A DNA stretch of 64,000 nucleotides from Paenibacillus paeoniae (GTDB lineage Bacteria > Bacillota > Bacilli > Paenibacillales > Paenibacillaceae), in assembly GCF_003388735.1 (NCBI RefSeq), contig NZ_QUBQ01000003.1, positions 124,001 through 188,000 of the forward strand, written 5' to 3'. Both the position numbers and the translations under genes were made by a program. Of the stretch, positions 25,654-34,636 are shown in pieces. Positions within the stretch are counted from its first letter, which is position 1. Each line of letters begins with the position of its first letter. The notes under the pieces are model-generated. The model searched no databases, had not been told where the DNA came from, and saw only the letters and a program-made list of their open reading frames with translations.

Positions 25654-26553
25654 ATGGAAGCGAATTATGCTTATACGCTGCCTTACCGGATCACTGAGGA
25701 CGATAGGGGCCGACAAGCGGAGTTTATTACGCAGAAGAGCTCCTTCACAATGAAAAACAACGAAATGTATGGGGTTATACGCGATATGCTGCAGGCTCTT
25801 GAACGGGATGCTGCTTTGTCTTGGATTAGTGAGGCATACAAGGAACAACTAAGTCCCTCGAAGCTGAAGGATATTTTGGCCTTCTTGAGCAAGCAGGAGC
25901 TTGTGTTTCTTAGCGAGCAACCCATCGATGAGTCTGAAAGAAACTTGTTGATCTTTCTCTCGCAATATACAAGCAATCTTCGATTGTATGCCGAGAAGAT
26001 GAGAGCCGTTACCTTTTGCATCTATGCTGGGGGCAACCATACTCATAAGCTTGCTGGTCTACTAGCAGAGCTAGGGTTGATCTACCGGTACGTGGAGCTG
26101 GATGAGCTGGAGAAGCTGCAGGCCTTCGACTTCGTGCTGGTTAGCGTAGATTCCACGCAGTTATCGATCCTAGATGAAATTCATGAACGGTTATACGGGC
26201 GTGCGCCAAGCTTATGGTCCTTCGTCTTATTCTACAGCGACTCGTTTATGATCAGTCCCATCCTCAATCAGCAAAACCATATAGATTATTCTTGCTTGAA
26301 AAACCAGCTGAAGCTGCCGGCGGGACAGCACGGCATCTCCCGAAATGTGTTGCTGGAGAATATGGGCATCAATGAACTGCTGCTAGAGGCGATTATTTCG
26401 CTGACAAAGCTGAATATTAAAACAAGCTACGGCAAGGCAATCATCTTCAACGCTTCCGACCGAACGCTGGATGTAGAGAAGGTGTATTATATGCCGCGGT
26501 ATAACTTCAAACAAAAAGCCGTCTATCTTAAAAGATGGGATGCGGAACGATGA
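25654..26553 (+). CDS. E1-like / leader-binding partner of the cyclodehydratase
   Basis: About 299 residues from ATG 25654 (GGAAAGGAG upstream); the frame is open back to 25618. The first 90 residues look like the winged-helix leader-binding region of TOMM E1-like proteins (NEMYGVIRDMLQALERD, LKDILAFLSKQELVF). Residues about 125-200 resemble a degenerate ThiF nucleotide fold (CIYAGGNHTHKLAGLLAELG, FDFVLVSVDSTQLSIL). No zinc cysteines are seen. Together with the N-terminus of the YcaO protein it may make up a split E1 partner that presents the precursor. Confidence 0.65.
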   Translation: MEANYAYTLPYRITEDDRGRQAEFITQKSSFTMKNNEMYGVIRDMLQALERDAALSWISEAYKEQLSPSKLKDILAFLSKQELVFLSEQPIDESERNLLIFLSQYTSNLRLYAEKMRAVTFCIYAGGNHTHKLAGLLAELGLIYRYVELDELEKLQAFDFVLVSVDSTQLSILDEIHERLYGRAPSLWSFVLFYSDSFMISPILNQQNHIDYSCLKNQLKLPAGQHGISRNVLLENMGINELLLEAIISLTKLNIKTSYGKAIIFNASDRTLDVEKVYYMPRYNFKQKAVYLKRWDAER

Positions 26554-27881
26554 ACAAAAGCACAAAGCAATATATCAATGTGGCGGGGAGCGGACAGCAG
26601 CTTCAATATGTGAAAGTAAATGGCCAGAAAATTCCCGTACTAATCGATTCGGATTGCCAGCCTAATCAGGCCGCTATCGATAACGTAGAGAAGACGTTGC
26701 GGTTTTTTCAAATCGAAGACAGCAATCAAGCAATTCGAATTGCTAATTTCATCTACGATCTGCTCAAGGTCGAGGATGTTGATCTGGAGATGGAGACGAT
26801 CGCCCATCGCTTAGAACGATGGGTGGGCGAGTCGGAGATGATGAGGCTTCACTCGAGCGAAGAGACGGCTATTTATTTATTCCAGAAGGGGCGGGCACCC
26901 GAGAATGAGCGGGATCTTTTTCAGAGGAATAAGCTTGTCGTATCCCGTTTTGACAGCACAAGCAGAGAGCAATACGAGAGGCTTGCTTTGGTCTGGAACG
27001 GTATAGAGAAGATCCCTGCTGATATCACGCTAGAGGACGCGGCAGATCTGTATACGCTCGCCAATCCTGCTGTGCTGCTGCTTCATGAGAGCAATATTGT
27101 GGAGAAGGATTTAAGCGAGGAGACGAGGTTGTCGCGACTTTATCATGAGAATTCCAAGCTGCATCTATTCTATCAGCAGGGGGATTTCATGAAGCCGCTG
27201 GATGAAATCGATGATGGCGTGAAGAAGCTGACTTTACGAGCGCGGAAGACCTTTTACGAGAAGTCGTATATCGAGCTTCCCGAGCCTACCAGAGGGAATG
27301 CCCTCGCCTTGGAAGAGATTATTTTGCAGAGAAGGTCGAAGCGGCATTATTCCAATGAACCTGTTGAGCTGCAGACCTTGAGCAATATTCTGTATTACTC
27401 CTATGGCGTAACCGGCAAAATGAAGAGCGGATTAGAAGTTCGGGCTGTTCCATCGGGTGGAGGGTTGTATCCGGTCGATATCTATCTGGCCATTCAGCAT
27501 GTGAGCGGAATTGAGACGGGTATCTATTACTACGATCCGCTTGATCATCGGCTAGCGTGTATCAACGATCATAATCTGAAGAGCATATCCAAAAACCTAA
27601 GCGGCTATTCGGGCATGCTGGATCAGGCTGCATTTACCGTTATACTGGGAGCGAACTTCTGGAGAAATCAATGGAAGTATCATGAACGAGGGTATCGGGT
27701 GATCTTGCTGGACTGTGGGCATGTGGCGCAAAATCTTCATTTGATGTGCACGGCCTATGGGCTCGGCTCCTGTTGCTTGATGGGTTTTGTCGATAATGAG
27801 TTGAATCAATTGCTGAATCTCGACGGAATCTCGGAGCATTCCATGTATTTAATTACAGCTGGGAAGACAGCGAAAGGTTGA
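26550..27881 (+). CDS. SagB-type FMN dehydrogenase (azoline oxidase)
   Basis: 443 residues; ATG 26550 overlaps the preceding stop (ATGA). The C-terminal half (about 250-443) is a nitroreductase fold: RRSKRHYSNEPVELQ, AVPSGGGLYPVDIYLAI and the closing AYGLGSCCLMGF. The N-terminal half is the extension usual in SagB/ThcOx proteins. The family oxidises azolines to azoles with FMN, so aromatic thiazoles/oxazoles are predicted in the product. Confidence 0.88.
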   Translation: MNKSTKQYINVAGSGQQLQYVKVNGQKIPVLIDSDCQPNQAAIDNVEKTLRFFQIEDSNQAIRIANFIYDLLKVEDVDLEMETIAHRLERWVGESEMMRLHSSEETAIYLFQKGRAPENERDLFQRNKLVVSRFDSTSREQYERLALVWNGIEKIPADITLEDAADLYTLANPAVLLLHESNIVEKDLSEETRLSRLYHENSKLHLFYQQGDFMKPLDEIDDGVKKLTLRARKTFYEKSYIELPEPTRGNALALEEIILQRRSKRHYSNEPVELQTLSNILYYSYGVTGKMKSGLEVRAVPSGGGLYPVDIYLAIQHVSGIETGIYYYDPLDHRLACINDHNLKSISKNLSGYSGMLDQAAFTVILGANFWRNQWKYHERGYRVILLDCGHVAQNLHLMCTAYGLGSCCLMGFVDNELNQLLNLDGISEHSMYLITAGKTAKG

Positions 27882-27882
27882 G

Positions 27883-28803
27883 ATGCGTGTGGGATATATC
27901 ATTGAAACAACATCGCTAAGCAAGCAATATGGACATGAAACCGTCGTTAACCAGGTCAATCTTAAAGTTCAACCGGGCACTATCTACGGATTGCTAGGGG
28001 AGAATGGAGCGGGAAAAACGACGTTGATGAAGATGCTTACGACGCTGGCCTTGCCCACGCAAGGGGCTATCAAGCTATTCGGGACAACACTCGAGCGCAA
28101 TAGCGACTTAATGAGCGAGGTAGGCGCGATGATTGAGACACCGGTTTTTTATTCCTCGCTAAGCGCGGAAGAAAACCTGATGATTCATTGCCGATACAAG
28201 AAAGTGCCGCTCTCCGATATGAAAGAATATCTGGAGATGTTGGGAATCTATAAGCATAGGGACAAGAAAGTGAAGCAGTTTTCACTGGGAATGAAACAGA
28301 GATTGGGGCTTGCTCGCTCGCTCATTGGCAATCCCCGGCTCTTAATCTTGGATGAGCCGATTAACGGACTTGACCCGTCCGGCATCAAGGAGATTCGCGA
28401 GTTGCTCATCCGGCTGAAAAAGGAAAGAGGGACAACGATCCTGCTATCCAGCCATATTTTGAATGAAATTGAGCATTGTGCCGATACAATCGGGTTTATG
28501 CATAAAGGAGTTCTGTGCAAGGAGAAAGGGATAGGGGAGCTGCAGGATGCCGAAATCCGGCTCTATGAGATTAAAATCAAACATCTGGATCTACATGTGG
28601 AGAAGCTTAAGAAAGTGTTCGAAGTGGTGAATATCTATCATCAGACCGTTGTCGTGTCTGCAGCCGGTCTTACAGCGACAGAGGCTATCAAGCGTCTCAT
28701 CGAGAATGAAATCGAGATGATTGAAATGAAAGCTTTGACGGAAAGTTTGGAAGATTACTATATGACGATGATCGCAGAGCGAAAAGAGGGGGAAGCGATA
28801 TGA
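27883..28803 (+). CDS. ABC transporter ATP-binding protein (BcrA-like)
   Basis: 306 residues: LLGENGAGKTTLMKML (Walker A), FSLGMKQRLGLARSL (signature), LLILDEPINGLDP (Walker B), ILLSSHIL (switch), and a C-terminal regulatory tail of about 90 residues. This is the bacitracin/lantibiotic-resistance subfamily, often self-immunity. It begins one base after the SagB stop. Confidence 0.88.
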   Translation: MRVGYIIETTSLSKQYGHETVVNQVNLKVQPGTIYGLLGENGAGKTTLMKMLTTLALPTQGAIKLFGTTLERNSDLMSEVGAMIETPVFYSSLSAEENLMIHCRYKKVPLSDMKEYLEMLGIYKHRDKKVKQFSLGMKQRLGLARSLIGNPRLLILDEPINGLDPSGIKEIRELLIRLKKERGTTILLSSHILNEIEHCADTIGFMHKGVLCKEKGIGELQDAEIRLYEIKIKHLDLHVEKLKKVFEVVNIYHQTVVVSAAGLTATEAIKRLIENEIEMIEMKALTESLEDYYMTMIAERKEGEAI

Positions 28804-29492
28804 ATTTGCTGAGAATGGAATGGGTTAAATTTAAACCCGGCAAAATATTGTTGACCTTCCTGCTCTTTAACGGGGCTGCGTTTTTGATGCTTTACGCTTT
28901 GGGGATGAGTACGGGCGGCATGGCCATGTTTCCGGATATGAAAGTAGCGATCAGGGAGATTAACAACTCCATTGTATGGCCAGGATGCTTCATCTTCGCA
29001 GGTGTGTGGGGGGCCAAAATTTTCATACAGGAATTTAGGAACAAGACAATTACGACCATATGGGCGAGCGGCATCCATCGCAGCAGGCTGGCAGCAGTTA
29101 AGCTGATTCTGATCAGTGCGCTTGGCATACTGGCTACCGTACTGTCGACGTTGCTCCAAAATTCGCTTCTTCTGTTGTTGTCTCCCTATACCTATTACGC
29201 CGAGCAGCCGATGTCAATCGTCTCGCATATGTCAGTTGCGTATATGGGGGCAGTAGGATGGAGCGCCTTATGTATTGGACTGACGGTTTTGCTGGCAGTA
29301 GCTCTTGGAATAAGAAGCTTTTCGACCACAGTAACTATTGTGGCTGCCATGGCTTTTGGCGTGATTTGGGCATTTCAGCTTGGTTTCCCCGGCACGTATT
29401 TTAACGTGGAGAGCGTGAGGCTGCTGTTTGTACTGGCAGGGTTGTTCAGTACCGGTTTTCTGATGCGTCATATTCATCGGCTGGATTTATGA
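28800..29492 (+). CDS. ABC-2 family permease, likely immunity or export
   Basis: 230 residues, about six membrane helices, in the pattern of BcrB/NatB permeases (FIQEFRNKTITTIWASGI near helix two). Four-base overlap with its ATPase. Last gene of the cluster before a terminator. Confidence 0.85.
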   Translation: MNLLRMEWVKFKPGKILLTFLLFNGAAFLMLYALGMSTGGMAMFPDMKVAIREINNSIVWPGCFIFAGVWGAKIFIQEFRNKTITTIWASGIHRSRLAAVKLILISALGILATVLSTLLQNSLLLLLSPYTYYAEQPMSIVSHMSVAYMGAVGWSALCIGLTVLLAVALGIRSFSTTVTIVAAMAFGVIWAFQLGFPGTYFNVESVRLLFVLAGLFSTGFLMRHIHRLDL

Positions 29493-29519
29493 TCGACATT
29501 TCTCTAGAACGAAGCCAGC

Positions 29520-29564
29520 AGCCCCGAAGTCCTCGGTGATGAACGCCCGGGGGCTATTTTTTTT
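29520..29564 (+). terminator. Terminator of azole-peptide cluster
   Basis: AGCCCC (29520-29525) pairs within GGGGGCT (29549-29555), followed by eight T. It marks the 3' border of the biosynthetic operon. Confidence 0.7.
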
Positions 29565-29575
29565 GTTTAACGGAG

Positions 29576-30184
29576 TTATTCCACCACAGGAGGGTTCGTA
29601 TGCAGATCAGCGTCCGGGGCAGTATGAACCCAGCGGGTAAAGACGACTTCTAGGCCTGAGCGGGTAGGGGCGCAGAAGAAGGGACCGGCTTGTTTGTCTG
29701 TTAGGTAAGGAAACCGTGCCACGCGAATCGTTCGCCAGCCTTCCGATCCCGAGCGGGCACGCAGAATAACGGCATCCTTCATACGGGAAGCGCGAATAGT
29801 TACCTCTTGTCCCACCCACTCAGGCACGGGGGCCAGCGACCAGTCCGAATAGCCGTTGGTAACTACGACAGCCAGGTGTGGAACGCCATCGTTGAGCTCG
29901 ACGCCAGCTTTGATCCATTGCTCTTGACCGTGCCACAGCATAAGTCCTGCCTGATCATATAATTCAGTGAATGATGCAAGCTGGAAGGTTACTTCAATCG
30001 CTTGGCTATCCTCCCAAGGCGCCAGCAGCGCGTGTCCGTTGCGGTGTTGGAATTCATACAGCGTTTTCTCCCAATAGTCGCTTCCGTTCTCTGCGGTGAC
30101 TTTCAGAAAGCCGTCTTCGACCTTAATCATGACCGGCTCGGTCGTCCATGTTCCTTGATCCCAAGGAATGCTTTTTGTATCCAT
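29576..30184 (-). CDS. DUF1349 domain protein (concanavalin-like fold)
   Basis: 202 residues covering a whole DUF1349 domain, a beta-sandwich related to lectin/glucanase folds. Visible blocks: YDQAGLMLWHGQEQWIKAGV and GSEGWRTIRVARFPYL. No signal peptide, so cytosolic. The ATG at 30184 has AAGGAGTGA upstream. Function unproven; family members are thought to bind carbohydrate. Confidence 0.8.
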   Translation of the reverse strand: MDTKSIPWDQGTWTTEPVMIKVEDGFLKVTAENGSDYWEKTLYEFQHRNGHALLAPWEDSQAIEVTFQLASFTELYDQAGLMLWHGQEQWIKAGVELNDGVPHLAVVVTNGYSDWSLAPVPEWVGQEVTIRASRMKDAVILRARSGSEGWRTIRVARFPYLTDKQAGPFFCAPTRSGLEVVFTRWVHTAPDADLHTNPPVVE

Positions 30185-30382
30185 CTCACTTCACTCCTTG
30201 TCTTTGTATAACGTACTGCTATATTCCCATGCTAGAGCACTCTTCCAGTCGTTGTCAAATTCGTCTCGTCCTTGCGCGGATGCAATAACATTGGGCATTT
30301 GGTATGCTAGATATACAGGTTTTTGTAATGAATGGCAGTATAGACATCTTAGAATGAAGCAACAGACGGAAGGGGAATAACA

Positions 30383-31615
30383 ATGGACACATTCGAACAG
30401 CAGTTAACTAAATATGCGGAGCTGGTCGTCCGAGTAGGCGTGAACATCCAGGCAGGGCAGGTACTAATTGTCCATGCGCCGATCGAGACGGCTGAGCTTA
30501 CGCGATTGATCGTAGCCAAGGCGTATGGGGCAGGGGCCAAGTACGTTATCGTAGAATGGGATGATGATGCCGTTACCCGCGCGCGGTATGAGAACGCATC
30601 GGACGATTCCTTTGACTACTACCCGCAGTGGCAGGCGGACAGCATGGTTCATTTTGCGGAAGAGGGCGGAGCCATTCTTCATATTAAAGTACCTAACCCG
30701 GAACTGTTCCAAGGTATCGATTCCTCCAAAGTATCGAGAGCAGTCAAGGCGGCAGCTATCGCACGCAAGGAATATTCGACGTATACGCGGAACAGCAAGA
30801 TCAGTTGGTCGCTGATCAAAGCGCCTACCCGGGCATGGGCGGACAAAGTATACGCCGATCTTCCGGAGGAAGAGCGTGTGAATGCGATGTGGGAAGCGGT
30901 ATTCCGTATGGCGCGTGTCAATACGGAAGATCCGATCGCTGCTTGGCACGACCATATCGCTCAATTAAAGAAGAGTCAGAACCAATTGAACGAGAAGCGG
31001 TACAAGAGTCTTCATTACCGCGCGCCGGGCACGGACATTCGCATAGAGCTGCCAGAGGGACATATTTGGCGCGGAGGCGGTGGAGAGAACGAAAAAGGCG
31101 TGTATTTCGTCGCCAATATGCCGACTGAAGAAGTGTATACCATGCCGCATCGACTGGGTGTGAATGGAACGGTGAAGAGTACGCTGCCGCTGAACTTGAA
31201 CGGCCGTTTGGTCGAAGGCATTACCTTCACATTCAAGGATGGCAAGGTTGTGGCATATGATGCAGAATCGGGCAAGGAGCATCTAACGTCGTTGTTGGAG
31301 ACGGATGAGGGTGCGGCTTACCTGGGGGAAATCGCTTTGGTGCCGCATGATTCGCCGATCTCGAATATGAACCGGGTGTTCTACAATACGGGCATCGACG
31401 AGAACGCCTCCTGTCATTTTGCGCTGGGCAGCGCTTATCCCGTTAACTTGGAGGGCGGCACGAAGCTTACCAATGAACAACTGGTGGAGCGTGGCGCGAA
31501 CGTCAGCTTGACGCATGTGGATTTCATGATCGGCTGCGGGGACCTCGATATTGACGGGGAGCTGCCGGACGGCGCCATTGAGCCTGTCTTCCGTAAAGGG
31601 AATTGGGCGTATTAA
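30383..31615 (+). CDS. ampS: M29 family aminopeptidase (AmpS type)
   Basis: 410 residues, full family length. The C-terminal metal-binding part is visible: GENEKGVYFVANMPTEEVYT, then a DAESGKEHL region, HDSPISNM and NENASCHFALGSAYP-like (here DENASCHFALG), ending HVDFMIGCGDLDIDG. M29 enzymes are cobalt/zinc aminopeptidases that act in the cytosol. GGAAGGGG precedes ATG 30383. Single-gene unit. Confidence 0.9.
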   Translation: MDTFEQQLTKYAELVVRVGVNIQAGQVLIVHAPIETAELTRLIVAKAYGAGAKYVIVEWDDDAVTRARYENASDDSFDYYPQWQADSMVHFAEEGGAILHIKVPNPELFQGIDSSKVSRAVKAAAIARKEYSTYTRNSKISWSLIKAPTRAWADKVYADLPEEERVNAMWEAVFRMARVNTEDPIAAWHDHIAQLKKSQNQLNEKRYKSLHYRAPGTDIRIELPEGHIWRGGGGENEKGVYFVANMPTEEVYTMPHRLGVNGTVKSTLPLNLNGRLVEGITFTFKDGKVVAYDAESGKEHLTSLLETDEGAAYLGEIALVPHDSPISNMNRVFYNTGIDENASCHFALGSAYPVNLEGGTKLTNEQLVERGANVSLTHVDFMIGCGDLDIDGELPDGAIEPVFRKGNWAY

Positions 31616-31624
31616 ATCAACGTA

Positions 31625-31701
31625 AAGAAACCGTCAGCACGGTGGTCCGCATCTCCAATGATCTAACCATTGGGGTGCAGTCACAGGGCTGACGGTTTCT
31701 T
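31625..31701. terminator. Large bidirectional terminator
   Basis: AAGAAACCGTCAGC (31625-31638) and GCTGACGGTTTCTT (31688-31701) pair perfectly. An inner CTCCAATG/CATTGGGG stem fills the loop. It lies between convergent genes. Confidence 0.75.
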
Positions 31702-31713
31702 ATTGTTTAAGTA

Positions 31714-32082
31714 TTAGAGAAACTGTACGTATGTCGTTAAATCTGCAAGCGATCCGCTATGTGAATAGCGAATAATATAGGTGCCTTGCGTGAAATTTGT
31801 ATTGAAGTTAATCGTGTAGCTGACGACGTTCGGATTCGAGAAAATATTCGAACGGCTGCTCTCCACCAGTACTTCTGTGCCGCCTGTTACGCGATAGACA
31901 CTAGCGAAGAGAACCCCTGCAGCAGGAGATCCGCTGAAGTAGGCACTGCCCGTAATCTTTAGCGTGCCTTGGCCCGTAATCGTATCCGTGCGGTTGAGTG
32001 GAACGGATGCGCTTGCGACAGCAGAAGTCATGAGAAGCATAATAACCGTAGTGAACAGGATAGCTAACTTTTTCAATTTCAT
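31714..32082 (-). CDS. Small secreted protein, unrecognised
   Basis: 122 residues: a signal peptide (KLKKLAILFTTVIMLLMTSA, cleavage near ASAS), then a beta-rich domain with Ser/Thr/Asn-rich strands. GAAAGGACGATAAG precedes the ATG. No family recognised. Expected to be exported to the wall or medium. Confidence 0.7.
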   Translation of the reverse strand: MKLKKLAILFTTVIMLLMTSAVASASVPLNRTDTITGQGTLKITGSAYFSGSPAAGVLFASVYRVTGGTEVLVESSRSNIFSNPNVVSYTINFNTNFTQGTYIIRYSHSGSLADLTTYVQFL

Positions 32083-32257
32083 TCTTATCGTCCTTTCAAA
32101 GTGGGGGATTGTAGAAGGAGTTTCTATCTAGGTGCATGAATGCTGGCCAGCGTTCTGTTCGGTTGTAAAAATCCTTCTGTCCATTATATTTAGCGTACCA
32201 GCAGAATATGAGGGAAATTTTGTTGTGATTTTGTATGATGCAGTATGATATTAGAGT

Positions 32258-32631
32258 TAATGCTTCAATCGTAATGAGCCGAATAATAAGAAGTTTAAAA
32301 TCCAGAATGAAATAATCGCCGTAACTCCTGTAATTCCTAAAATGATGGCTACATAAATAATGATTTTTTTTCAGGGAACTTTTTTTAATAATATGAAATT
32401 CACGCTTATCCATAGCAAAGGATAGAAAACGGATAGTAATAGCACTCTTCCGTTAAATTCACTGTCCAGCGTGATAATAATGACCATCGGGATAGGTATT
32501 CCGATTACAGTATTGAATAGAATCAAAAGTAATTTGCGCAGTATTGTTTTCATTCCTTCATCCCAGGTTAAGAACACATCTTTTATGCTTGCTACTATCA
32601 AGAATTGAATGAATAATTCAATCCATAGCAA
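32258..32631 (-). pseudogene. Membrane-protein gene broken by an in-frame stop
   Basis: The frame from ATG 32631 encodes 86 residues with hydrophobic helices and ends at TGA 32371-32373. The same frame continues without a shift as KKIIIYVAIILGITGVTAII and a further hydrophobic stretch to TAA 32258-32260. The second part has no start codon near its beginning. One nonsense change in a protein of about 123 residues explains this. No family recognised. Confidence 0.5.
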
Positions 32632-32851
32632 TTAATATTCTTCTCACAATCGTATCTTTATCACTTGTGCTTGCTGAACCGTAAAAATGACATGAAATTA
32701 CGAATGAGATTTGATATACATGCCATCGAAACGCGTTCTATCAGAAGGATATATTTTGTTCAATAAAAAAAATAACCAATTATCCCATGTCATCAATTCA
32801 GCCGCAACTCAACAAGATATAGAAATTAAGGGTATGGCGGAAACAAATAAG

Positions 32852-32878
32852 TGAATCCTTTCACCCACAAATCAGGTA
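32852..32878 (+). promoter_or_regulatory. Possible ECF (SigW-type) promoter of psp operon
   Basis: TGAATCCTTT, then GGTA with a 17-base spacer from TGAATC, resembles the TGAAAC / CGTA promoter class that drives Bacillus pspA under cell-envelope stress. It lies 45 bases before the pspA start. Confidence 0.45.
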
Positions 32879-32922
32879 CTATTAGAGTAGGAAATACGAA
32901 TGTTGAAGGAGGGATCAGTCTA

Positions 32923-33579
32923 ATGGGCATCCTGTCCAGATTTAAAATGATCATGTCGAGCAATGTGAATGCTGGCCTGAACCGGTCGGAGGACCCGATC
33001 AAGGCATTGAACGAATATATGAGAGGCCTGAATTCGGATTTGGGCAAAGTGAACGCAGAGATGGCGTCGATGCTGGCCGATGAGAGTCGGGCGAGAAGAG
33101 AGCTTGACGAATGCCGTGCCGAGATTCGGAAGCTGCAGCGTTACGCGGAGAAGATGGTCCAGGATGGCAGAGATGATGAAGCACTTCGTTTTCTGGAGAT
33201 GAAGGCGGCAGAAGCGAAGAAGGAAATGACTCTGCAATTCGCCTATGAGACGACGGCTGCGAATGTACAACGCATGAGACAGCTGCAGGATAAATTGTCG
33301 GCTGATATCGGAGTATTGGAAGCACGCGCGCTCGAAGCCAAGGGACGGTTGACCGCAGCCCAAGCCCAGCACAACACAAGCGGGGCAGCGCTGAAGGCTG
33401 TGGAAGATAAAGCGGAGCAGGCGTATTACGAAGCGCTTGCGATCGCAGAGCTGCAGAAGGATGAGGGCAGCGATCTGGATGAGCGATTCGCCGAACTTGA
33501 ACGGGAGCAGGACAAAGCTGAAGATCCTGTGGATGAGCTGGCTGAACTCAAAAACAAACTGAATAATCGAAATAGTTGA
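32923..33579 (+). CDS. pspA: Phage shock protein A (PspA/IM30)
   Basis: 218 residues, almost wholly coiled-coil, with the family N-terminus MGILSRFKMIMSSNVNAGL and DPIKALNEYM. PspA/IM30 is an ESCRT-III-like protein that coats and repairs the inner membrane. ATG 32923 has GAAGGAGGG; the frame is open further upstream but lacks a better site. First gene of a unit that matches Bacillus ydjF-ydjG-ydjH-ydjI. Confidence 0.9.
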   Translation: MGILSRFKMIMSSNVNAGLNRSEDPIKALNEYMRGLNSDLGKVNAEMASMLADESRARRELDECRAEIRKLQRYAEKMVQDGRDDEALRFLEMKAAEAKKEMTLQFAYETTAANVQRMRQLQDKLSADIGVLEARALEAKGRLTAAQAQHNTSGAALKAVEDKAEQAYYEALAIAELQKDEGSDLDERFAELEREQDKAEDPVDELAELKNKLNNRNS

Positions 33580-33595
33580 TTATGACATCGGGCAG

Positions 33596-34636
33596 GTGAA
33601 GGAATTGGCAGTATTAGATTATAAATGTCCGAATTGCGGCGGGGAAATGGCATTTGACAGCGCATCGGGCATGCTGTCCTGCGGAAGCTGTGGCAGAAAG
33701 GACAACATCGAGCAATCCTCGGATGCCCCGAATCCTTCTGTATTCGCACATGGCGAGGCGAAGGAATATCAGTGCAACAGCTGCGGAGCAGTCATTGTTA
33801 CTGAGCCGGAGACAACGGCAACGATGTGCAGCTTCTGCAACTCCAGCGTTGTGCTGATCGACCGGATGGCGGGCGGATTTGCCCCGGCCAAAGTAATTCC
33901 GTTCGCGATCAGCAAGGCAGAGGCACAGAAGGCATTCCAGAAGTGGTGCAAGAATGGTCGTCTGACGCCGGGGGCTTTCATGAAGGCGAACCGGATTAAA
34001 GGCGTAACAGGTCTGTACGTCCCATTCTGGTTGTACGATTTGCACAGCGATGTCGAGGTTCGGGCACATGGCACGAAAGTAAGATCCTACACTAGAGGCG
34101 ACTATATGTATACCGAGACTCAGCATTTCGATGTCTACCGGGATATCGTACTGGATTATGTGAAGGTTCCGGTTGACGCGTCGGAGAAGATGAATGATGA
34201 GCTTATGGATAAGCTGGAGCCATTCCCGTATGACCAATTGAAAAACTTCAAAACCCCTTATCTCGCAGGATTCATCGCTGAGAAATACAATTTCGATGAC
34301 CGTCAATTGATGCCGCGTGCTCAGCATAAGGTGGACGGTTACATTGATTCTTATGTGCGCTCAACCATGTCGCATTATCATACGGTTACGTATCAGAGCA
34401 AGGATGTCGATACAACGTCGCGTAAGGCGGAGCATGTGCTGCTTCCGGTATGGATGTTCCACTATGATTACAATCGGAAGAAATACACATTTGCGATGAA
34501 CGGCCAGACAGGCAAAGTGGTGGGTCGCCCGCCGATCAGCCTAGGCAAAATGACATTGTGGTTCTCAGGGATTTTCTTGGCTTCGCTTATATCCGTGAAG
34601 ATTCTCTCCGCGGCGATGGGAGGCGGTTTCTGGTGA
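33596..34636 (+). CDS. Zinc-ribbon membrane protein (YdjG-like)
   Basis: 346 residues: two zinc ribbons (CPNCGG with CGSCG; CNSCG with CSFC) in the first 85 residues, a mixed middle domain, and one C-terminal membrane helix (MTLWFSGIFLASLISVKIL). Matches YdjG, which helps place PspA at the membrane in B. subtilis. GTG 33596 is listed; a TTG at 33605 (giving MAVLDYKCPNCGG) fits the family start and the AGGTGA site better. Confidence 0.82.
   Translation: MKELAVLDYKCPNCGGEMAFDSASGMLSCGSCGRKDNIEQSSDAPNPSVFAHGEAKEYQCNSCGAVIVTEPETTATMCSFCNSSVVLIDRMAGGFAPAKVIPFAISKAEAQKAFQKWCKNGRLTPGAFMKANRIKGVTGLYVPFWLYDLHSDVEVRAHGTKVRSYTRGDYMYTETQHFDVYRDIVLDYVKVPVDASEKMNDELMDKLEPFPYDQLKNFKTPYLAGFIAEKYNFDDRQLMPRAQHKVDGYIDSYVRSTMSHYHTVTYQSKDVDTTSRKAEHVLLPVWMFHYDYNRKKYTFAMNGQTGKVVGRPPISLGKMTLWFSGIFLASLISVKILSAAMGGGFW

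Noticed and set aside
32096-32413. 105-codon minus-strand frame
   Set aside because: It overlaps the interrupted membrane-protein frame in another phase, has odd composition, and lacks a ribosome site.
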